64,000 nt of DNA, taken from the NCBI GenBank assembly GCA_035693025.1, contig DASSHI010000004.1:1-64000 (forward strand). Direction: 5' to 3'. A model generated the notes under the pieces. The model ran no database searches. It had not been told where the DNA came from and saw only the letters and a list, made by a program, of their open reading frames with translations. A program made the position numbers and the translations under genes. This DNA is from VRUE01 sp035693025 (GTDB taxonomy: Bacteria; Actinomycetota; Thermoleophilia; Solirubrobacterales; 70-9). This document shows positions 24,394-32,277 of the stretch, in pieces. Numbering within the stretch: position 1 is the stretch's first letter; each line of letters begins with the position of its first letter.

Positions 24394-27300
24394 TCACTTG
24401 CCTGCCCTCCGGTTGCCGTTGGCGTGTCGTCGTGCCTTGTGCTTGCGCTTTGCGTGCTTCTTGCCCTTGTGCTTCTTGCTGGCGTGGCCGCGCTTGCTGG
24501 CGTGGCGCTTCTTTCTGTGATGTCGCTTGTGGCGCGTCTTCTTGTGGCGGGCCTTTGACTTGGCGTTGCCGGGGCCGTTGAAGGTGGCGCTGCCCGCCGC
24601 CAGGGCGCCTGGCGCCGCGGGCACGGCACCGCCCGGGCAAGAGCCTTCGGCGCTTGGGTCACATGCCGGCGCCGGGGGCGGGGGCTCGGGGAAGCCGCCG
24701 CCGATCCGCACGTCATAGACCGAGGAGCGCCCGTCGCCGTCTTCCCAGCTGAGCGATTCGGTGGTGACGAGGTAGAGGTCCGAGCCGTCGGCACTGGCGC
24801 CCGCGAACTTCACGAACGGGGCTTCTTTCGCGTTGGCGCGTAGCCCGGGGGGCTCGCTCAGGACGCGGAAGACCTGGCCGTGGGACCACTCATAGAGGCT
24901 GAATTCGCCTTCCGGCGCGCCGGGTGCGAGACTGTCGACTGACTTGAAGAAGACCCGTGGCTGCCCCCCGCTCACGGTGAGGCTCTGTGCCGGACGCGCT
25001 GAGGCACCGTTACTTATCGCCAGCGGACGCCCGCTGTTCGCTTCGTTATGAAACGGCGCCTTGCCGTCCTGGCGACAGGAGACGCAGACCGTCGCTTCCG
25101 AGCTCGCCTCGGCGTCATAGAGGTAGGCCTCCGCTTCGCCGTGGCTGTCATAGGCGGTGACGTTCGTCGTCGATTCGAACAGCAGGTAGCGGCCGTCGGG
25201 GCTGACGCGGGCGGCTTCGGCGGCTTTCACTCCCCCAGCCCCGCCTCTTGCCGTCCCGGTGAATCCGAGGACCCCATCCTCCTCGCCGTAGATCGAGTAG
25301 GTGTCGGCGGCGAGGTTCTGAGCCATGGTCGGGCCCTGGCCCGGGACGAGCTGGGCGCGGGCGGTGAAGTAGACGTGGGCGCCGTCCCGCGAGGCGCCGA
25401 TGAAACCGCCAACCTGGGCGCCGCCCGCTTCGTGGCTTACCGAGAGGTCGGTGAGCTTGTCGCTTTCGAGGTCGTATTCGTAGAGGTCGGTCCCTCCCGA
25501 GCTCGATTCGCTGGTCAGGCCCGCGTTGGCGGTGAAGAAGACGCGCGAACCGTCCGCCGTCGCGTACTTGAAGGTGGCCCCGGTGTCGGGAGTCGAGGTC
25601 TCAGAGAGGGAGAGGTCGCGGGTGGTGGCGCCGTCTTCGCGCACGAAGACGGCGCTCTTGCCGATCTCGGAAGAGTTGGGGCTGGTTTCCCGCGCGGCGC
25701 TGAAGAAGACGCGCGAGCCATCTTCGGAGACGACGTTCTGGCCACTCGCGCTCGCGCTGACGACGACTTCGCCGCTCGGGCCGGGGACGACGGCGGCGTT
25801 TCGCAGCGTCCCTTCGTCCCATTCGTAGAGCGGCGTGCCTTCGACCGGGATGCCGGGGTAGCGGTACTTGCTCGTGAACACCGCCTTGCCGCAGTCATGT
25901 GACATGCCGGCGAGGCTGTATGCGCCGGCGAAAAGGAACCCTGCGGCGTCGGGGTTAAGCGGCGCCAGCCTGGTGATCGCGGAGTAGGAGCCGTCGGGGT
26001 TGCGACGGTAGAGGTTGGAGCCGCCGGCTTCGACGACCAGGCGCATGCTCGCGTCGTCGGTCAGCGGCTGGTTGCTCTGCACGACCGCGCAGGAGAGGTC
26101 TTCGGAGAGGCCGCGGGTGATTGCCGAGGCACTCTGGTCTCCACTGATTTCACTGCGCACGAGGATCGGCGGGTTGAGCTGGGACGATTCCCAGCCGGAG
26201 GAAGTGCGGTGGCCCTCATAGAGCACTTCGGCGCCCTTGGTCGCGTCGGGGAAGCCCGTTTCGACGATGTATGCGAGGGCGCCGGGCCCCGTCGGGGCGG
26301 CCTGGAACTTCACCAGTTCGGCGCTGGCCACGGTTTCGCCTGGGGCTGCCACGGGCCCCGCGTCACGCGGCGATACGAGCTCGAAGCAGCGCCCGTCGGG
26401 CAGCCCGCAGGAGTTGAGCGTTTCAAGCGTCTGGTCGGGGCTCTCGCTCGTGCCGACGCTGTTGGTCGCGACGACCCGGTAGTGGTAGGCCGCGCCCGCC
26501 GAGAGGCCCGAGAGACTGGCCTTGACGCTCACCGGCTCCTCGCCGGAGCCGATGAACGGTTCGAATTCGGCCGGGACGCTATTGCCGTATGAGGAAGTCG
26601 GGCCCCATTCGAAGCGGTAGGAGGTGCCGAAGCCGCGGGGATCGATCTTCGCTTCCAGGGTGACCGAGCTCTGCCCGGCGAAGGAGGCGCGGACTTCGCT
26701 GATCTGCGGCGGGCCGAGCGTCGTGAAGGTGAGGACCTTGCCGCTCAGGGTGCCTTCGGAGTTGGTCGCCGTGAGGCGGAACTTGTAGGTGGCGTTGGGC
26801 TGCAACCCGCTGAGCGCGAGGCTGACGGGGTGCAGGGAGAAATCGGGTTCGATTTCGCCAGCCGGAGGGTTGCATTCGACTTCTTCTTCGAAGCCCGCGC
26901 TCCTCGTCAGGCCGTATTCGAAGTCACAGCTCGAGTAGGCGTTGCCCTCCGGCCGCAGGGCCCCGTTGATGGTCGCGGTCGTTGACCCGATTTCCGTCGC
27001 CGCCTGGGTGGCGACCGTGTCGGCGGTGACGAAGGTCTTGTCGGCGCTGCGCTCGCTGCCGTTTTCGTTCTTGGCGACGAGGCGGAAGTGGTAGGCCTTG
27101 CCGTTGGGGGCGAGGCCGGAGATGTCTGCGCTGACCAGGTGCGGCGCCGAGTCGGTCGGCGGCAGCGCTTCGCATTCGACTTCGTGTTCGTAGTTCGGCT
27201 TGCCGTTTTGGTCTTCGCCCCATTCGAAGAAGCATTCGCTGACTTCGATGCCCTCGGGGTTGATCGAGCCGTTCAGGGTCGCCTCGGTGCCGGTGACGTT

Positions 27301-28425
27301 GGAGGCGGCGCCGATGCCGGTCGTGGGGACGATCACCGTGGGGCCGAAGGCATTGACGTTGTGGTGGCCGAGAACAGCCGAGCCGGCATCAGCGACGTAG
27401 ATCCGTTCGGTTGCCGAGTTGACGGCGACCTGGTTGGCGAAGCCGATTTGTTCGGCGCCGAATTCGTCGATCTTGTTCCCAGCTGTGTCGTACTCGCTCA
27501 CGTCGTGGCCCAGCGCGGCGAAGACGTGGTCGTTCGACGGATCGATCGCCACCCCCCTTCCTCCAGAGCCGTTCAGGATGGTGTGGACGGAGGGATCGAT
27601 TTCTCCGGAGCCGTCGGCCGGGAACTTGTATATGGCCTGTTGTATGGCGACGACGAAGAGATCGCCGGCGCTGTCGACTGCGACCTGTCCCGGGGTGAAC
27701 GAAAGGTCGTATGCGGCGAGCAAGGCTCCCGAAGGACTGAACTTGTAGATCGTCGACGGAGCGCCAAAAGACGGAGAGCCGGCGCCCACATACAGATTCC
27801 CGTTCCTGTCGACACTCAGTGCCGCCGATGAGGTGCCGTTGGGGACCGCTATCTCGCCGGCCGGTTCGTACTTTTCGCTCGTCGCGTTGAGGGTGTATTT
27901 CCTGACCGTGGCGGTGCTCCGATCGGTGACATAGAGCGTGCCATGGGCAGTGCTCGTCGGGGAGTTGTCGTAAGCGAGACCGTTGGTGGTGTTTTCGCCA
28001 AAGGAAAACCCGGCGATTTCATACGGCGGGGCAAGGCCCGCAGGAGCGGACCCTTCGGCGCCGAGGATCGCCACCCGTTCGTGTCCCGGCCCACCGTCGG
28101 TGACGAAGACGTTTCCGGTCGCTTCGTCGATCGCGATCCCGCTCGCTTCTTCGAGCGTGAGGCCCGAACCCGAGCCGGTGAGCGGCGAGAACGGTTCGGG
28201 TTCGTGGGTGATGCTCGCCGAGGCGCTCGCGGTGAGGAGCCCGAGCGATGCGACGACAGCGAGGAGGGCGAGACTCAAACGGCCATGGCGGAACCCAGGC
28301 GCACCACTCCCGTCGACGCCGCTCGAGGACGCACGACCGGCAAAGGCTCCACGGACGAAGCGGCCGAGGCCGGTGACCTGGCGCTGGGTCGATCCCGCGG
28401 ACGATGCCTTCGCGTGGCTTCTCAA
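24394..28425 (-). CDS. Giant exported NHL-propeller / fibronectin-like / PD40 protein (1343 aa)
   Basis: Start chosen at TTG 28425 because AAGGAGAG lies 7 nt upstream. A long basic leader precedes the signal helix LSLALLAVVASLGLLTASAS. Residues ~60-330 are NHL-type propeller repeats (ASGIAIDEATGNVFVTDGG, GVAIDPSNDHVFAAL). Then come three FN3-like modules, each with ATLNGSINPEG/FEWG and YHFRLVAKNENG-type strands. A second propeller of TolB/PD40 type follows (DGSRVFFSA, DGRYLLFES). The tail is a very basic Lys/Arg/His run that may bind wall polymer. It is probably anchored at the cell surface; ligand unknown. Confidence 0.8.
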   Translation of the reverse strand: MRSHAKASSAGSTQRQVTGLGRFVRGAFAGRASSSGVDGSGAPGFRHGRLSLALLAVVASLGLLTASASASITHEPEPFSPLTGSGSGLTLEEASGIAIDEATGNVFVTDGGPGHERVAILGAEGSAPAGLAPPYEIAGFSFGENTTNGLAYDNSPTSTAHGTLYVTDRSTATVRKYTLNATSEKYEPAGEIAVPNGTSSAALSVDRNGNLYVGAGSPSFGAPSTIYKFSPSGALLAAYDLSFTPGQVAVDSAGDLFVVAIQQAIYKFPADGSGEIDPSVHTILNGSGGRGVAIDPSNDHVFAALGHDVSEYDTAGNKIDEFGAEQIGFANQVAVNSATERIYVADAGSAVLGHHNVNAFGPTVIVPTTGIGAASNVTGTEATLNGSINPEGIEVSECFFEWGEDQNGKPNYEHEVECEALPPTDSAPHLVSADISGLAPNGKAYHFRLVAKNENGSERSADKTFVTADTVATQAATEIGSTTATINGALRPEGNAYSSCDFEYGLTRSAGFEEEVECNPPAGEIEPDFSLHPVSLALSGLQPNATYKFRLTATNSEGTLSGKVLTFTTLGPPQISEVRASFAGQSSVTLEAKIDPRGFGTSYRFEWGPTSSYGNSVPAEFEPFIGSGEEPVSVKASLSGLSAGAAYHYRVVATNSVGTSESPDQTLETLNSCGLPDGRCFELVSPRDAGPVAAPGETVASAELVKFQAAPTGPGALAYIVETGFPDATKGAEVLYEGHRTSSGWESSQLNPPILVRSEISGDQSASAITRGLSEDLSCAVVQSNQPLTDDASMRLVVEAGGSNLYRRNPDGSYSAITRLAPLNPDAAGFLFAGAYSLAGMSHDCGKAVFTSKYRYPGIPVEGTPLYEWDEGTLRNAAVVPGPSGEVVVSASASGQNVVSEDGSRVFFSAARETSPNSSEIGKSAVFVREDGATTRDLSLSETSTPDTGATFKYATADGSRVFFTANAGLTSESSSGGTDLYEYDLESDKLTDLSVSHEAGGAQVGGFIGASRDGAHVYFTARAQLVPGQGPTMAQNLAADTYSIYGEEDGVLGFTGTARGGAGGVKAAEAARVSPDGRYLLFESTTNVTAYDSHGEAEAYLYDAEASSEATVCVSCRQDGKAPFHNEANSGRPLAISNGASARPAQSLTVSGGQPRVFFKSVDSLAPGAPEGEFSLYEWSHGQVFRVLSEPPGLRANAKEAPFVKFAGASADGSDLYLVTTESLSWEDGDGRSSVYDVRIGGGFPEPPPPAPACDPSAEGSCPGGAVPAAPGALAAGSATFNGPGNAKSKARHKKTRHKRHHRKKRHASKRGHASKKHKGKKHAKRKHKARRHANGNRRAGK

Positions 28426-28732
28426 CGTAGCTCTCTCCTTGTCCCTCGAGCCCCTCTGCCGGCCGCTTTGGCGACCCCCTTGGAGCTCTGCTTGTCCCTG
28501 TTCCCTGCTTCGGGTACTTCGTTGGCTATACCGTCTTCGTTCCCAGAGGAAGACAGGATGCGAGGTAAACACAGACGTACCGGCTTGTCAAGGTACGCAC
28601 ATGTAATCCACGGAAAGGGACCTATTTGCAGGAGCTTTTAGGCGCAGCCGAAGTTACGAAACTCAAGGAGTTCCCTGATAGGCAGGCGTTCGCGTCTCGG
28701 AACGCCCGGGGAAGAGCTACTCGACGAACTGT
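28426..28732. other. Gene-free stretch upstream of the giant exported proteins
   Basis: About 300 bp with no convincing gene. It carries the AAGGAGAG ribosome site of the NHL gene and is notably more AT-rich around 28560-28680. A hairpin GGCGTTC/GAACGCC sits at 28685-28706. It presumably holds the promoter of the two-gene giant-protein operon. Confidence 0.4.
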
Positions 28733-28777
28733 CGCGCTAGAGGTTTGACCCGCAGAGCGACCCAAACCTCTAGCGCG
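28733..28777. terminator. Palindromic element (family 1, copy B), terminator
   Basis: Perfect 15-bp arms CGCGCTAGAGGTTTG (28733-28747) and complement (28763-28777), loop ACCCGCAGAGCGACC. It lies 12 bp past the htpX stop and is followed on the plus strand by TGTTTT. Same arm core as copies A and C. Confidence 0.75.
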
Positions 28778-28789
28778 GTCTGTTTTCCG

Positions 28790-29650
28790 TCAGCCGAGGC
28801 TGGGGCGCATCTGGCGCAGGCGCCGCACCCGCTCCTCGATCGGCGGGTGGGTCGAGAAGAGGCCGGCGAGACCCTTGCCCTTGAAGGGGCGGACGATGTA
28901 GAGCGGCTCGGCCGCCTGGTTGACCTGCATCGGCATCGCTTCGGCCCCCTGCTCGAGCCGCAGCAGGGCGCTCGCCAGCGACTCCGGGTTGCCGCAGATC
29001 TGGGCGCCGCCGGCGTCGGCCGCGTACTCGCGTTGGCGCGAGATCGAGAGCTGGATGATCGATGCTGCGATCGGCGCCAGCAGGACCAGCGCCAGCGAGG
29101 CGACGAGGCTGAGCGGCGAGTCGTCGTCGTTGCCGAACCACATCAGCATGTAGGCGAGGTAGGTGATCGCGGCGCCGATCGCCGAGGCGACCGACTGGAT
29201 CAGGATGTCGCGGTGCTGGACGTGCGCGAGCTCGTGGGAGAGCACGCCGCGCAGCTCGTCCTCGGAGAGCAGCTTCATGATCCCTTGGGTGACCGCGACG
29301 GCGGCGTGCTTGGGGTTGCGGCCGGTGGCGAAGGCGTTGGGCTGTTCCTGGGGGATCAGGTAGAGGCGCGGCATCGGCAGCCCGGCGCGCGTCGTCAGTT
29401 CGCGCACGATCTGGTAGAGGCGCGGGTTTTCGGACTCCTCGATCGGCTTGGCCCGCGCCATCGCCAGCGCCATTTTGTCGCTGAAGAAGTAGGAGAAGAA
29501 GTTGATCGCGAGGGCGATCAGGAGGAACAGGCCGGCCGTCTGCGCCCCGCCGATCAGCGCGCCGATGACGACCAGCAGGCCGGAGAGGGACGCCAGCAGG
29601 ATCGTCGTCCGCAGGGTGGCGCCGAAGGTGGACTGCTTGGTCGTGGTCAT
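28790..29650 (-). CDS. htpX: HtpX-type M48 membrane metalloprotease
   Basis: 286 residues from ATG 29650 with AGGAG upstream. Two N-terminal helices (LLASLSGLLVVIGALI, LFLLIALAINFFSYFF) are followed by the zinc motif VLSHELAHVQHRDIL near residue 140. Two more helices and the third ligand Glu in REYAADAGGA follow near 222. HtpX degrades misfolded membrane proteins at the cytosolic face under envelope stress. It ends before family-1 palindrome copy B. Confidence 0.93.
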   Translation of the reverse strand: MTTTKQSTFGATLRTTILLASLSGLLVVIGALIGGAQTAGLFLLIALAINFFSYFFSDKMALAMARAKPIEESENPRLYQIVRELTTRAGLPMPRLYLIPQEQPNAFATGRNPKHAAVAVTQGIMKLLSEDELRGVLSHELAHVQHRDILIQSVASAIGAAITYLAYMLMWFGNDDDSPLSLVASLALVLLAPIAASIIQLSISRQREYAADAGGAQICGNPESLASALLRLEQGAEAMPMQVNQAAEPLYIVRPFKGKGLAGLFSTHPPIEERVRRLRQMRPSLG

Positions 29651-29716
29651 CGCATCTCGCTCCTGATCGTGGGTTGGACCGCCTCCGAAGTATGGCGGCG
29701 AAGCGGCGATCCACCT

Positions 29717-29734
29717 ATAGGGGCCAGCCCCTAT
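29717..29734. repeat. Short perfect palindrome between htpX and the kinase
   Basis: ATAGGGGC-CA-GCCCCTAT, 8-bp arms with a 2-nt centre, in the divergent gap. It could be an operator for either htpX or the kinase. Confidence 0.35.
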
Positions 29735-29742
29735 TTCGTCGC

Positions 29743-29782
29743 GTGGGACTTTGTACGCGCCATGGCCCGCATAAAGTCGCAC
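29743..29782. repeat. Imperfect palindromic element (family 2, copy 2)
   Basis: Arms GTGGGACTTTGTACGCGCC and GGCCCGCATAAAGTCGCAC around AT, with four mismatches. It aligns over about 36 bp with the element at 1401-1437. It sits just upstream of the kinase start. Confidence 0.5.
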
Positions 29783-29804
29783 GGGTGAGATTCGGAGACC
29801 TCGA

Positions 29805-30662
29805 ATGACGCTGGCGACGATCGCGGTCCTCGCTGTCGCAGTTGTCCTCCTGGCCGCGGCGCTGTTGCGGCAGCGGCGGCGCCTCGCGCCGCTGGAGCGG
29901 CTGATCGAGGACATGGAGAAGGTCGACCTCAACCGGCCCGCCTCGGCCCTGCCGGAGTCGATCGACGGAATCGGCGAGACCGAGGAGGTGGAGCGGATCG
30001 AGCTCGCCTTCCTGCGCATGCTGCGCCGCCTCGAAGCTGAGCGCCGCCGCGCCGGCAGCGCCGCCCTGCGCGCCCAGGAGGAGGAGCGCGCCCGGGTCGC
30101 CCGCGACCTGCACGACGAGGTCAACCAGTCGCTGACCGGGCTGCTCTTGCGGCTCGAGGCGGTGCGCGAAGCGGCGCCCCCGGAGCTCGAGCCGGAGATC
30201 GCCGAGACGCGGGCGCTGGCCAACCAGGCGATGCAGGAGCTGCTCTCGCTCGCCCGTCAGCTGCGCCCCACGGCGCTCGACGACCTCGGCCTCACCGCCG
30301 CGATCGCCGGCCAGGTCGACCAGGTGAGGCGCTCGGGATTCGCAGCCGAGCTGGCTGCCGAGGGCGATTTCTCCGACCTCGACGACGACGTGCAGCTGGT
30401 CCTCTACCGCGTCGCCCAAGAGGCGCTCAACAATGCGGCCCGTCACAGCGAGGCCCAGCGGATCGCCGTCACCCTGCGCCGCCCTGAGCACGGCGTCGAG
30501 CTGGAGGTGACCGACGACGGCCGCGGCTTCGCCTTCGAGCAGTCCGAGCGCGGCCTCGGCATCGGCGGCATGCGCGAGCGCGCCCTGCTGATCGGCGCCG
30601 AGCTGACGATCGAGTCCCGCCCGGGCCACGGGACTACCGTGCGCCTCTCGGTCCCGAGCTAG
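29805..30662 (+). CDS. NarL-type sensor histidine kinase (HisKA_3)
   Basis: 285 residues. One N-terminal helix (LATIAVLAVAVVLLAAALL) anchors it; a HAMP-like linker follows. The phospho-acceptor is in VARDLHDEVNQSLTG (near 102), the HisKA_3 motif, followed by an HATPase domain with ALNNAARHS (N-box), DDGRGF (G1) and GLGIGGMRER (G2). It lacks any periplasmic sensor domain, so it may sense within the membrane or via a partner. The likely partner is the response regulator at 31693, same strand, but a reversed DUF559 gene lies between them. Confidence 0.9.
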   Translation: MTLATIAVLAVAVVLLAAALLRQRRRLAPLERLIEDMEKVDLNRPASALPESIDGIGETEEVERIELAFLRMLRRLEAERRRAGSAALRAQEEERARVARDLHDEVNQSLTGLLLRLEAVREAAPPELEPEIAETRALANQAMQELLSLARQLRPTALDDLGLTAAIAGQVDQVRRSGFAAELAAEGDFSDLDDDVQLVLYRVAQEALNNAARHSEAQRIAVTLRRPEHGVELEVTDDGRGFAFEQSERGLGIGGMRERALLIGAELTIESRPGHGTTVRLSVPS

Positions 30663-31608
30663 CCGTCCGGATTCCGCTGCCGAGCGGCGGGCTCGGAGCC
30701 CCGGCAAGGACAGCCGCCAGGGTTTCTGCGACCTGGCCCGCTTCCTCTTCGATCTGCTTTTCGGACAGTTGCAGAACCTCGTATCCATGGCGCGTCAACT
30801 CGAGCCCCCGGGTCCTGTCGTCCTGGAAGGCCGCTCGTCCCCGGTGATGGATGTAGTGGTCGGTTTCCACGACCAGCCGCCGTTCGTGCCACATGAAGTC
30901 GACGAGATACGCCCCGACGCGAACGTTCACCTCCGGTAGCGGAAGCCGGTGACCGCGGCACAGCCGGAGGAACTCCTCCTCCAAGTCACCACGCGCGCGG
31001 TCCCGGCGGCTCTCTTCGTCCACCGGCAGCCCGAGCACGTTCGCCTGCCTGACCGCCTTGCGCAGCCCGCGCGGCATAAGCGCACCGGGCCATCCGGCGG
31101 CGACCGCACGGCGCAGATCCTCCACCGTCCGAGCGGAGCTGGTGAGCGGCACCCCTTGGCGGGCGACCACGTCGCGGCGGGCAAGCGAGCGCGAGCGGTG
31201 AACCCGGACCCCGGCGCGTCGAGCCCTGCCCCCGTTGCCGGACACGATGACGTCGACGGTTTCCGGCGCGTCCGGCAACAGCTCCCAGAGCGCCGCCGCG
31301 CTGCGATGGCTTATCGCCGCCCCCCAATGGGTGAGCGGCGGATCGCCCGCTCGCATAGAGCCGCGCCCAACCGCGAGCACCGCGGCCATGCAACGGCCCT
31401 GGAACGAAAGCGCTGTGTGACCGACCGCGTACACGCCCCGATGGACCCGATGCAATCGCCCCGCGGCGGCCCGTGCGTGGATTCCCCTGTCGTCGATTCC
31501 CAGGCCGTGCAACTGCGCGGCCGAAATGACCCCGTGTTGACGCCTCGCGATCTCGGCGAGGGCCAGGTCGGGTTTGACCAGGTCGGGTGTGGCGACTTTC
31601 CCCTCCAT
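30634..31608 (-). CDS. AbiEi-like HTH plus DUF559 nuclease-fold protein
   Basis: 324 residues from ATG 31608. Residues ~15-75 (LAEIARRQHGVISAAQLHGL, GRLHRVHRGVYAVGH) match the AbiEi-type winged-helix/antitoxin N-terminal region. Residues ~205-300 are DUF559, a Vsr-like PD-(D/E)xK fold: AYLVDFMWHERRLVVETD, then FQDDRTRGLELTRHGYEVLQ. Such proteins recur in actinobacterial accessory islets and may cleave DNA; function is unproven. It is reversed between the kinase and response regulator, overlaps the kinase end by 29 bp, and its ATG lies in the loop of a long hairpin. Confidence 0.75.
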   Translation of the reverse strand: MEGKVATPDLVKPDLALAEIARRQHGVISAAQLHGLGIDDRGIHARAAAGRLHRVHRGVYAVGHTALSFQGRCMAAVLAVGRGSMRAGDPPLTHWGAAISHRSAAALWELLPDAPETVDVIVSGNGGRARRAGVRVHRSRSLARRDVVARQGVPLTSSARTVEDLRRAVAAGWPGALMPRGLRKAVRQANVLGLPVDEESRRDRARGDLEEEFLRLCRGHRLPLPEVNVRVGAYLVDFMWHERRLVVETDHYIHHRGRAAFQDDRTRGLELTRHGYEVLQLSEKQIEEEAGQVAETLAAVLAGAPSPPLGSGIRTASSGPRGAR

Positions 31609-31636
31609 TTGATGGGGGTAAGTCGCCACACCCGAC
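31582..31636. repeat. Long nested hairpin over the DUF559 start codon
   Basis: Perfect 17-bp arms GTCGGGTGTGGCGACTT (31582-31598) and complement (31620-31636). The 21-nt loop itself contains C-rich and G-rich arms (CCCC-T-CCAT / ATGG-GGGG). The arms share GCGACTTT/AAGTCGC with the family-2 elements. Confidence 0.7.
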
Positions 31637-31692
31637 GATCTCTCCCCCTGCGGATTCGAATGCCCACCCTGCGCGGTGAGAAACTGCCGTCG

Positions 31693-32277
31693 ATGCGGGT
31701 GCTGATCGCAGACGACCATGGCATCGTGCGCTCCGGGCTGCGGCTGCTGCTCGAGCGACAGCCGGACATCGAGGTGATCGCCGAGGCCTCCGACGGGGCC
31801 GAGGCGCGCGACATCGCGGTGCGCGAGCGGCCCGAGCTGGCGATCCTCGACGTCAAGATGCCGAAGCTGACCGGCCTGCAGGCGACCAGGGAGATCAAGG
31901 CGCAGGCGCCGGAGACCGCGGTGCTGATCCTCTCCATGCACGACGACGAGCGCTACCTGAGCGAGGCGCTGAAGGCGGGTGCCTCCGGCTATGTGGTGAA
32001 GACCCAGGCGGATACCGACCTGCTCGCCGCGATCCGCGCGATCGAGCGCGGCGAGCCGTTCCCGGCGCCCGCCCCGAGCGGCGAGCTGACCCCGCGGGAG
32101 GAGGAGATCGTCAAGCTCGTCGCCGAGGCGCACACGACGAAGGAGATCGCGGCGATCCTCCATCTCTCCGAGAAGACCGTCGAGAACCACCGGGCGAACG
32201 CGATGCGTAAGCTGGGGATGCGCGACCGGGTCGAGCTCGTCCGCTACGCGATCCGCCGCGGTCTGATCGAGCCCTGA
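31693..32277 (+). CDS. NarL/LuxR-type response regulator
   Basis: 194 residues from ATG 31693. Receiver domain with IADDHGIVRSGLRLLLE (acidic pocket D8-D9), phospho-Asp in LAILDVKMPKLTG (near 54), Thr/Ser and Lys switch residues (ILSMHDDE, YVVKTQ). C-terminal LuxR HTH at ~135-190: LTPREEEIVKLVAE then TTKEIAAILHLSEKTVENHR. Presumed partner of the kinase at 29805. Its stop overlaps the MFS gene by 1 nt (TGATG), so the efflux pump is probably co-expressed. Confidence 0.92.
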   Translation: MRVLIADDHGIVRSGLRLLLERQPDIEVIAEASDGAEARDIAVRERPELAILDVKMPKLTGLQATREIKAQAPETAVLILSMHDDERYLSEALKAGASGYVVKTQADTDLLAAIRAIERGEPFPAPAPSGELTPREEEIVKLVAEAHTTKEIAAILHLSEKTVENHRANAMRKLGMRDRVELVRYAIRRGLIEP

